NCBI GenBank assembly: GCA_947429165.1
Contig: CANEON010000001.1
Coordinates: forward strand, 124,001-188,000
Reading direction: 5' to 3'
DNA: 64,000 nucleotides
Origin: an uncultured Mycoplasmataceae bacterium
GTDB taxonomy: Bacteria > Bacillota_I > Bacilli_A > Mycoplasmatales > Mycoplasmoidaceae
Part shown: positions 56,702 through 64,000 of the stretch, piece by piece
Numbering within the stretch: the first letter of the stretch is position 1
Layout: each line of letters opens with the position of its first letter
Translations under genes and position numbers: made by a program
The notes under the pieces: model-generated
Seen by the model: only the letters and a program-made list of their open reading frames with translations
Databases searched by the model: none
Told to the model about the DNA's origin: nothing

Positions 56702-57841
56702 ATGCCTGGGTTACAATGACTAGATAATTCGGTATTTGAAGGTTGATGAATTATCTTTTGATTCATCTTGTTTGCTGGTTGCGTTGTCTTTATGGCAAAA
56801 TTTCTAACAATGACTCTTGAAAGTCTTACTGATAAGATTAAAATATCAAAGATATTTATGGGTGGGGTTGTGATGAGTCTTGTAACTTCATTTCCAGAAC
56901 TTGTCGGAAGTATTTATGGAGCAATAAATCAAGACCCTTTATTCTCGATATATAACGAAACAGGGTCAAACAGCATTCAAATATTCTTGTTATCCATAAC
57001 TATGGTTTGCTTTTTTTTCATTAATTTTTGTAAAAGCAAAAAAAATCACAACAAGAAAACAATCGGTGAGATTTATGATAATTGTCTTGTAAAAATGGAT
57101 AAAGAAAATAAAGTATTAATTTATTTATTGCTAGTTTTCTATTTCATATTTATCTTTTTTGCATTGGTTCCGGATGTAGGAAAATATTTATATATTCCGG
57201 GATGAAACATCTCAATTATTTCTATAATTCCTTTTGTTTTTTGAGTTGGTTTCATAATATGAACCTTATGTAAAAAAACAAACGTTCGTGCTCCAGCAGA
57301 AAAACAAAATTTCTTCCACCGTTTTAATAAGTCACTTCTTTGGTTATTCTTTATATTATTTTCTGTAGGACTAGTTTGATTCTCTTTCGTTAACTCAGGA
57401 ATTGTAGATAAAATGAGTGGAATATACAATATCCCAACTCAATCGGCTGCAAGTATCTTACTAAGTATTCCCTCTGCTCTACCAGAGACATTAACTATGA
57501 TTTTCTTATTTAAAAACAAACAATATTCTATGGGTTTTTCAGCCCTGGTTGGTAGTGGATTAACAAATTCTTCTTTTATGTTTTATGTAGATTCTATTTA
57601 TAGAGAGCCAATCTTTAAAGAGCTTTATACTTCATATCTTAATTCTGATAACCACGATTTGTATTTGAGCGCAATTAGAATGCAATATTGAATACCTATA
57701 ATTCTAGTTATCTATGGCATCTTAGCTTTAACTTCAATTAAAAAAATTGCAAGATCAAATACTTTTTCTACAATCAATTTGTCTGCAATTTCTATTGTTT
57801 ATATTGTCGGGTTTACACTTATTTCAACTTTAGTAAATTAG
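56702..57841 (+). CDS. Ca2+/cation antiporter (CaCA) family protein
   Basis: Integral membrane protein of 379 residues with two homologous helix bundles joined by a charged loop. Each half has a reduced alpha-repeat signature: VTSFPELVGSIYGA near residue 60 and SIPSALPETLTM near residue 258, with Pro-Glu at the ion-binding centre as in YrbG-like sodium/calcium exchangers. The ion is not determined. The gene overlaps the convergent gene at 57838 by 4 bases. Confidence 0.85.
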
Positions 57842-58581
57842 TTTTTAAGATTTTTAAAACTAAATAAATTATTAATTCATGCTAAGAAGTTTTTATCTGG
57901 CTTAATAGAATCATTAAAATGAGAACGAATATACATAAGTATATTTTCTCCTAATTCTTGTTTTGTGTAAGGAGGCCTAGAACCAAAATAATATTCATAA
58001 CAAAGTTTTAGTGTATATGAAGCTAATGGCATTAATGATGGTTCTTTAAATAATTCCTTTTCTAAAAATTTTGTAATGTAAACATAATACATATCTTGAT
58101 CAATTTCAAAGTTAGAAGAAGATTCAATTGTCAATTCTTTATTTGTCATATTGTTATAGAATTGAAAAGTGTGATTTATTTCGCATAACTTAATTTGTTC
58201 TAGAGCAAAAATCTTTAAATCATTAGAAATGGATTTATTAGCAAACATTTGTTCAAGGACTACGAAGTCTAATTTGTCTAATTCACTGCTAAATTTAGCT
58301 AGAAAAAAACTTAAGACATTTACATTTAATACTTTTCCGTTATATGCTTCAATGAGCAATTGGCTTTTTTCCATTGAGTTGTATTTCTTCTCAATAGCTT
58401 CAACATTAACTCTTTCTGATAAGGTTATATATAGTTGTTCAAAATTGTCAATATATTCTTTAGGAATATAAGGTGCTGCAATTTCTGCTGATACAATCTC
58501 TAATGCTTCTTGATATTTTTTTTGATCTATAAGTAAATTAATTTCTTTTATTTTTTCTTTGTAATAGTTGTTTTTTGGCAT
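57838..58581 (-). CDS. Helical protein, possibly Mollicute DUF3196-like
   Basis: A 247-residue all-helical soluble protein. The start INLLIDQKKYQEALEIVSAEIAAPYIP looks like a TPR-type helix pair, and the size and composition recall the Mollicute DUF3196 proteins, but this is a weak resemblance. It starts within the 3' end of the DUF402 gene (44-base overlap), so its translation is probably coupled. Confidence 0.7.
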
Positions 58582-59125
58582 CGTATTCCTCTCCTGATCT
58601 ATTAAGTAATTCTTGGTTAAAATATTTATCTAACTCTTTGTTTTTAAGTTTTTCTTCAATCGATTTAGCTGTAAGAATTATTTTATTCTTTAAAGCATTT
58701 GGATAATTAAGAAGTTTTGAGTTTGTAATAAATTCATTGTTATCAATTCTTATCAATTGATGGTTTTTATCAAACGATCTGTTAACATAGTCTAAATCGA
58801 AATCAATATATTTAAGAGTGTCATTTTCATAATAATAAGGACTAGCAAGATTTATATAAACTCTAACGTGTTGATTTCTTTTTTGATAAATTAAATTAAA
58901 TCATTCATCCTTGAAAAAATATCAAATTGATGGTTCAATTACTTTTGATTTATAGTGTTGTTTTGATCCAATTCTATTTGTTATTATTCTTGCCCCTTGG
59001 CTAGAAACACAAACATATTCATCATTTGATTCAAGAACTACAGGGAATTCTCAAGTTCTATATAATCAACCGTTAAACTTGTATGCATGAATCGCTATCT
59101 TTTTGTTTATCTTTGGTTTTTCCAT
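58538..59125 (-). CDS. DUF402 family nucleoside di/triphosphatase (Ntdp-like)
   Basis: A 195-residue protein. HAYKFNGWLYRTWEFPVVL, GARIITNR and WYFFKDEWFNLIY match the DUF402/Ntdp family, which hydrolyses nucleoside di- and triphosphates and binds metal through acidic residues (DFDLDYVNR here). The ATG at 59125 gives MEKPKINKKIAI before the conserved part and overlaps thiT by 53 bases; no ATG between there and the conserved segment is in frame. Second gene of the thiT transcript. Confidence 0.8.
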
Positions 59126-59693
59126 AATATGCAATATAAATTTTTTGCAAAGAAGGATAACTCAACAATATTAATGGAATGTCTACAGCGTAGATTAAGA
59201 AAATTATTTCAGTATTTATTACCATTGATGCATATCAATTGCCGGGAGTGTACCATATATAACCTGCAATTAAGTGGAATACAAACTTAATGGTGAATAA
59301 AATTAATACAATTAGTGATAGAACAATTAATTCAATTGCTATCTTTGTTTTTTTATTATTGACCTTCTTTGTCAATAACCTTATTATAGGGGAAAAATAT
59401 ATTAGTGGAAAAAATACATATAAAGGTAATATGTATTCCAGTAAAAGATCAAAAAAATTAATCATACCGCTTGGAACGATTAGCAATACTCATGGTGTAA
59501 GAATTAAGAAAAATCATTTGTATTTATATGAATTTATCATCAAAATTCCCAAAATAAATACAACTATGTAAAAATCTAAGGGATATCCGTTAAGCACAGG
59601 AATAAAATTAAAAATCGCTTTCATGATTAATGTCAAGCTCATCAAAATTCCTATTAATGCTATGTTAAATACTCTTGTTCTGTTATCTGACAT
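59073..59693 (-). CDS. thiT: Thiamine ECF-transporter S component, ThiT-like
   Basis: A 206-residue membrane protein with about six helices that probably binds thiamine and docks on an ECF energy module encoded elsewhere. The main support is the TPP riboswitch directly upstream. Sequence features include PSGMINFFDLLLEYILPLYVFF, resembling the conserved loop and helix 4 of ThiT, and AGYIWYTPGNW near the C-terminal third, as in ThiT's GxxYW segment. TPP is the cofactor of NifJ, so uptake matters here. GGAGGAT lies 7 bases before the ATG. Confidence 0.82.
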
Positions 59694-59698
59694 AAAAA

Positions 59699-59732
59699 AT
59701 ATCCTCCGTCTTTGTAATATTACGGAAGATAT
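59699..59732 (-). promoter_or_regulatory. Expression platform: hairpin hiding the thiT ribosome site
   Basis: On the minus strand ATATCTTCCGT pairs with ACGGAGGATAT (one G-U), enclosing 12 bases. The right arm contains the thiT Shine-Dalgarno GGAGGAT. CTTCC in the left arm can also pair with GGAAG at the end of the TPP aptamer, giving a simple either/or switch of translation. Confidence 0.7.
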
Positions 59733-59742
59733 TCTTATTTTG

Positions 59743-59825
59743 TTAAGCTTCCTCCGCAAGTATTAACTTGATCAGGTGTGATGGTATATCTCAACTACTC
59801 AATATGAGTAGTACCCATGCTTTTT
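59743..59825 (-). ncRNA. TPP (THI-box) riboswitch
   Basis: Minus-strand leader of thiT. It contains the THI-box core in order: a P3 hairpin ACTACTCA..TGAGTAGT, TTGAGA, then CACACCTGATC, AGTTAATACT, and GCGGAGGAAGC. These match the TPP-binding consensus (CUGAGA; ACCUGAUC; GUUAAUAC; GCGNAGGGAA). P1 can form from AAGC and GCTT at the ends. Confidence 0.92.
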
Positions 59826-59835
59826 ATTTTATAAA

Positions 59836-59913
59836 TGGGGCGGCTAATGGGACTTGAACCCATGAGTGCCTGAGTCACAGTCAGGTGCGTTAGCCAGCTT
59901 CGCCATAACCGCC
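59836..59913 (-). tRNA. tRNA-His (GUG)
   Basis: Acceptor GCGGTTA / TAGCCGC with an encoded extra G at -1 opposite C73, the tRNA-His identity element. Anticodon loop CTGTGAC between CCTGA and TCAGG, TTCAAGT T loop, and encoded CCA. It lies upstream of the TPP riboswitch on the same strand. Confidence 0.95.
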
Positions 59914-59943
59914 ATATGTAAATAAGATTATAACAATAATGAT

Positions 59944-60780
59944 TTAATTCTTAGTTACTTTATTTATCTTTACAAAGTTATCTTTTATTATCTGTTTTAA
60001 ATCTTCTAAAGATTTTGGTTTTTTAATTTCATTAATATATTTTTTAGGATGAACTGTAATGTCTTTACCATAAAATTCTGGTAGGTCTTGACCGATCAAA
60101 TGCACTTCAATTAATTGTCTACCATCTTCTATGTTACGGATGGTTGCTGAAGATGGATATTCTCTCTTGTATCCGTCCATCGGTAGTGTGGTGGTTGCAT
60201 AATATACTCCGGGACAAACCTTTAATAATTTCTTACTTCTATATATATTTGCTGTTTTATAACCAAGTTTCCTACCAAGTTGCTTACCTTTAACAACTTT
60301 ACCGTCTATTCTAAATGAAGTAATCAAGTCCTTTTGAGCTTTTTCAATTTGCCCATTTGCAATGTGTTCTCTTATTTTTGTAGTTGAATATCTTTTATCT
60401 CTTTCCACTACATCAACATTGAAATATTTTGATAAATATTTAACATCTTTAAAATCTGATCCAAATTTAAAATCTGAACCAACAATGATCTTTGTTGGAT
60501 TTATTTGTTTTTTAAGGAATTTAACAAAAGATGCAGCTTTTTTGTTTTCTTTTTTTAAATCCATAATAAAGATGTCGCTATCTGGATTATTAAGAAAATA
60601 ATACAGGTGTCTACACTTATCTTTGAACGAAAAGATAGGAAGGTCTTTTTTTCTAGGAATATTATTAAAAGTTAAAACTGTTGGAGAATCAGTTCTCTCA
60701 AACAGTTTTCAATGCCCTTGATGTATAACTTCAAAGTTACCGATTATTAAATCGACTTTCTTACCTTTTCATTCTTCCAT
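59944..60780 (-). CDS. ribF: Bifunctional riboflavin kinase/FAD synthetase
   Basis: Makes FMN and then FAD. The 278-residue protein starts with the nucleotidyltransferase motif IIGNFEVIHQGH (residues 12-23), continues with IIVGSDFKFG and RYSTTKIREHI, and has a C-terminal kinase domain from residue about 168 with GRKLGYKTANIY, GVYYATTTL, and IEVHLIG. truB-ribF linkage is common; here two TM2 genes lie between them. It starts 3 bases after the upstream gene. Confidence 0.93.
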
Positions 60781-60783
60781 AGT

Positions 60784-61161
60784 TTATTGATAACAAACGT
60801 AGTTTCCGTTATTATCTTTAAACTTACCACAGCATAAAATAATAAAGTCTACAAAGACTCATATATGATAAGCAATAAAAGATAACACTCAAACTATTCA
60901 TGGTCATGTAGCAAATTCATATAGTTCTCTACCGTCTTCTGTAATGATTGTGTGTCCATTACAAGTAAAAACAATTGCAACTATTAAAAGAATAATAGTT
61001 AAGAATTTACATACAAGTTGGGGAATTGCACTACTTCATTTCTTTAGAAATAATCTGTGTGCGCTTCAACCTCCTAGAAAAAAACAAAGAAGCACCGCAG
61101 CAATATACTGTCCGCTATCTTTGTTTTTAACTGGAGTGTGTTTAACAACTTCTCCGTTCAT
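60784..61161 (-). CDS. TM2-domain membrane protein
   Basis: A 125-residue protein with at least three hydrophobic segments. The TM2 signature lies near residue 30 (FFLGGWGAHRLFL), followed by LVCKFLTIILLIVAIV and a third helix WIVWVLSFIAYHIWVFVD. The C-terminus is short and Asn/Lys-rich. It lies between two TM2/ribF neighbours with gaps of 3-5 bases, so it is co-transcribed. Function unknown. Confidence 0.8.
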
Positions 61162-61166
61162 GTTAA

Positions 61167-61379
61167 CTAAGCAGCTACTTTAGCACCGCTCTTAGTAGTG
61201 AATTTACCAATAACGATCATGATAAGGTCGTAGATTCATCCAATACCGAATAATCCAAAAGTGAATAAGTAAAGTAATCCTGTACCTATTTTACCAACGA
61301 AGAATCTGTGAATTCCTAATGCACCTACAAAAATACACAATAATAGTGTTATTAATCAGTTAGCTTTAACACCAGCCAT
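61167..61379 (-). CDS. TM2-domain membrane protein
   Basis: A 70-residue, two-helix TM2 protein with ALGIHRFFVGKIGTG and LLYLFTFGLFGIG. The core is nearly identical to the protein at 10775. AAGGAGAAAAA precedes the ATG and a TATAAT-like box lies about 30 bases upstream on the minus strand. It heads a transcript with the gene at 60784 and ribF. Confidence 0.85.
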
Positions 61380-61434
61380 TTTTTTCTCCTTAATTTTTAT
61401 ACTTTTATTATATAAGGAACATAATGGTTTTTTG

Positions 61435-62085
61435 CTACTTAAAATTAATATTTATTGCATCAGATAATAAGAAGTTTCCAGATGAAGTTCTACACAAAGA
61501 AAAAAGACATCCAACCGTATTAAGAACTTTAGCTAAATCATAAGCAAAACTTCTTATATAAAATCCTTTTGAAACATTCATTTTTATTTTAATAATCTTA
61601 CTTTTGCTGTCGTATTCTAAATCGCTAATAAAGTTAATTTTTACAAGTCTTGGTTTTATTTCAACGTTCTCATTGTTTCTTGCATATTCATATAATTTTT
61701 TACCATTAATTTTTATTGCAGAAAATTTCGGAGGATATTGATAATAATCTTTCAAAAAATTATCTTGAATTTTTTCTCTAATTAAATCAATATTTATTGA
61801 TGGAACTTCTGTTCTTTCCATTATTTTCCCTGTAATGTCATATGAATCAGTACAAACACCTAACTGGATTTGTGCTTCATATGTTTTATCTTCAAGAGTT
61901 AACTTGCCCAACTCTTTTGTTCCGTCATTAACACCGATTACCAACACCCCTGTAGCGTTAGGATCTAAAGTTCCTGCATGTCCTACTTTTCTATATTTAA
62001 ATTTTCTTTTAATATATTGAACAACATCGTTTGATGTTCATCCAATTGGTTTATTAACACAAAATACTTTTTTATCAGTAAGCAT
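61435..62085 (-). CDS. truB: tRNA pseudouridine-55 synthase
   Basis: Converts U55 of the tRNA T loop to pseudouridine. The 216-residue protein has NKPIGWTSNDVV, the catalytic HAGTLDPNATGVL with D41, YPPKFSAIKINGKKLYEYAR, and GFYIRSFAYDL. It is shorter than E. coli TruB because the C-terminal PUA-like domain is missing, as in other Mollicutes. Confidence 0.95.
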
Positions 62086-62140
62086 ATATAAAAATATATC
62101 ATTTTTATAATAACATACTTGGATTATAATTTTCTTAATA

Positions 62141-62923
62141 ATGAGAGAACTTGTTGGTGGAATTATCAAGTCTAATAAAGTCTTTGATCTTATAAGAGAC
62201 AAAGACAGAATTTGTGTTGGAGTGTCTTGTGGAAAAGACTCTACGCTGTTATTACTTGCTTTAAATTTATATAAGCAATATGTAAAAAATAAATTTGGAT
62301 GAAATATTAAAATTTATGGTGTTCATATTAAGATGAATTTGTATCCTAAATTAGATTACTCAAAATATGAAAGTTATTTAAAATCAAAAAAACTAGATTT
62401 TAAACTTGTTGAATCTAATATGAATGAAATTCTTTTAGCTAAAAAGAAAAAAGGTGTAATTCAGTGTTCGCTTTGTGCAAAACTTAAAAAAGCAATCTTA
62501 GTAAAAGAAGCTAAGAAATTTAAATGTAATAAGATTGCTATGGCTCATCACGCTGATGACGCAATCGAAACCTTATTTATGAATATGATTCATGAAGGAC
62601 GTATTTCTACATTTAATCCTAAAAATTATTTTGATAGAACAGATATGACTTTAATACGTCCTTTCTGTTTAATTAGAGAAGATGTATTAATTAAAGAGTT
62701 TAAAAAACAAAGAATACCAATAATTGAAAGAGATTGTCCTATAGATGGCAAGACAGAAAGAACTTATATGAAAAAGTTTTTAAAAGATAATTTCTATTCT
62801 TCTAAGAAATTCGGTATGAGTTATGAAAACTTTCTTATTGCATTGTTAAACGGAAAACAATCTAAACTTTGATTCAATGAAAAAGAAAATAAAGACTTAT
62901 TAAAAGACTATAACGAAAAATAA
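62141..62923 (+). CDS. ttcA: TtcA-like tRNA 2-thiolation enzyme (PP-loop ATPase)
   Basis: A 260-residue PP-loop ATPase. The PP-loop is VGVSCGKDST (residues 27-35; Cys replaces the second residue of SGGKDS). CSLCAKLKK gives C109 and C112, AMAHHADDAIETL is a TtcA hallmark, and RDCPIDGKTER supplies a third conserved cysteine. TtcA thiolates C32 of tRNA using a [4Fe-4S] cluster bound by these three cysteines. TilS is the nearest alternative but lacks the CxxC, so TtcA-like is preferred. It is divergent from truB. Confidence 0.82.
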
Positions 62924-62955
62924 AAAAATCTCAAGAAAGCTTGAGATTTTTATTT
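62922..62955. terminator. Bidirectional intrinsic terminator
   Basis: Stem AAAATCTCAAG / CTTGAGATTTT with loop AAAG between the convergent genes ending at 62923 and 62954. Confidence 0.85.
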
Positions 62956-63637
62956 ATTGACCGCCGGTGTCTCCACCTGAATCGCCACCACCTGAGTCTG
63001 GTTTTATATAAGCGTTAAACATTCAATAATCACCAAATTCGATTCAACAGCAAATTGAGTCAGCTATCAATAATAATAAACAGAATGCCAATACTGATCA
63101 GAATATATAGTGGAATATTCTCGAGTAGTAAACACCATTAATTCCAATAAATCACGAAGTGATTAAAAACAATATAGGGAGTGTTGGAAGAATAACAGAG
63201 ATATAAGACAATATCATTCCAGCAAACAATGTATCGTGAGCTGATTTAAAAGCTAAAGGACCACCATTTATATTCTTTAATAAGTTGTGAGATTCAACAA
63301 TATAAAAGATTTGGAAAGAATATAGAACAGCAATTACTAAGAAAATAATTCCTCAAATTAAAGCAAGTTTCTTAGGATTTGAAAGTCATCCTTCAACTTT
63401 AACACCGAAAGATGTTTTAGATCCTTTAAAATGTTTTTTCTTTGTCTTAGAAAATTTCTCAAAGTTAATTTCTGGAGACTCTTCTTGTTGATCAGCTTTT
63501 ACTTTTTTAGTAACAGCAGGAGCCTTTTCTGGTTCGGTGATTGCAGGAACTACAGAATTAGAAAAACTACCAACATTTTTGTTGATATCCTTTGAATCTT
63601 CTTCTGGTTTAATTTTTAGTTCTTTATTGTCTTCCAT
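62954..63637 (-). CDS. Membrane protein with charged N-terminal region
   Basis: A 227-residue protein. The first 80 residues are hydrophilic and rich in Lys, Glu and Pro (probably disordered and cytoplasmic). About four hydrophobic helices follow, then a Gly/Asp tail ending GGGDSGGDTGGQ. No family recognised. It lies downstream of rbfA with a 42-base gap. Confidence 0.75.
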
Positions 63638-63679
63638 ACTAATGTATTATTAATTTTAATATAAATATATATTTATTTA

Positions 63680-64000
63680 CTATTTTTCTTTGTCGTGAAT
63701 TTCATTAATTAATTCATCTATTCTTAAAGAATTTTGAATTGTCATATCTTTTTCAAAAAGAATTTCAGGGATTTTTCTAATGTTCATATTATGTGCTAAT
63801 TGATCTCTGAAAACACCTTTAGCAACATTAAGTTGTTCTACAACTTTATCTAAAACTTTTGGATCATAATAGTCAACACTAACAATTATTTTTGAATAAT
63901 CATCTAACAATTTTACATGTGTAAAACATGACATTCTTAATAACTTATCATTTATAGAGTTTTTTAATGCATGATTTAAATTATTAAGAATTTCTGATTC
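63680..64000 (-). CDS. rbfA: Ribosome-binding factor A (5' part outside window)
   Basis: C-terminal 106 residues of a small-subunit maturation factor; the start lies beyond the right edge. The visible part contains SCFTHVKLLDDYSKIIVSVDYYD, matching the conserved VT.V.LS.D...A.V strand region, and QLAHNMNIRKIPEILFEKD, matching the RbfA motif of arginine/lysine-x-x-P-E-L-x-F. Position near truB fits the usual translation cluster. Confidence 0.82.
   Translation of the reverse strand, partial: ESEILNNLNHALKNSINDKLLRMSCFTHVKLLDDYSKIIVSVDYYDPKVLDKVVEQLNVAKGVFRDQLAHNMNIRKIPEILFEKDMTIQNSLRIDELINEIHDKEK

Overview
The window is a gene-dense, AT-rich stretch of a Mollicute (Mycoplasma-like) chromosome. 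Nearly every long gene is only complete if UGA is read as tryptophan; stops are TAA or TAG. Genes often overlap by a few bases and intergenic gaps are short. The content suggests a strict anaerobe, perhaps host- or gut-associated: pyruvate:ferredoxin oxidoreductase, 2[4Fe-4S] ferredoxin, [FeFe]-hydrogenase, pyruvate formate-lyase with its activase, and bifunctional AdhE, plus the Fe-S enzymes IspG, IspH and a TtcA-like protein. The species cannot be named from the sequence alone.

Layout. 1-5.6 kb: ABC exporter pair and ileS (-). 5.7-11 kb: two hypotheticals and ispH (+), meeting manA (-) at a shared palindrome, then a fructose-type PTS permease and a TM2 protein (+). 11-19.9 kb (-): dnaG, glyS, a glycine-rich surface protein with a G8 tract, a lipoprotein, nfo, a membrane protein, and rpmA-prp-rplU. 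20-29.6 kb: two paralogous lipoproteins around a GT8 glycosyltransferase, then dUTPase, metallopeptidase, asnS, pgsA, cinA-like (+), and a large BspA-like lipoprotein (-). 29.7-42 kb is an energy block: ferredoxin and hydrogenase (-), a YfcC-like carrier, nifJ, a processive GT2, a split pyruvate formate-lyase and pflA (+). 42-45 kb: rpsO, a SigH-like sigma factor, rpmG, secE, nusG, rpsB. 45-55 kb: a membrane protein, a YiiX-like hydrolase, adhE, pheT-pheS-ispG (-), a Vat/CatB-like acetyltransferase and a small coiled-coil protein. 55.5-64 kb: five tRNA genes, greA, a cation exchanger, a TPP-riboswitch-controlled thiT operon, tRNA-His, ribF, two TM2 proteins, truB, a TtcA-like gene, a membrane protein and partial rbfA.

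How it fits together. Sugars enter by the PTS. Pyruvate is split either by NifJ, giving acetyl-CoA, CO2 and reduced ferredoxin that the hydrogenase can discharge as H2, or by pyruvate formate-lyase, giving acetyl-CoA and formate. AdhE can reduce acetyl-CoA to ethanol to recycle NADH. Thiamine salvage (TPP riboswitch-thiT) would supply the NifJ cofactor.

Main novelties. (1) Pyruvate formate-lyase is cleanly split: a 705-residue subunit carries the Cys-Cys pair and a separate 91-residue protein carries the glycyl-radical loop. (2) A sigma factor in the sigH position of the rpmG-secE-nusG cluster shares a 16-base identical upstream motif with one other gene in the window (55130), suggesting a small autoregulated regulon. 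(3) A probable phase-variable surface protein. No CRISPR array, insertion sequence or rRNA was seen. No stretch longer than 300 bases lacks a gene.
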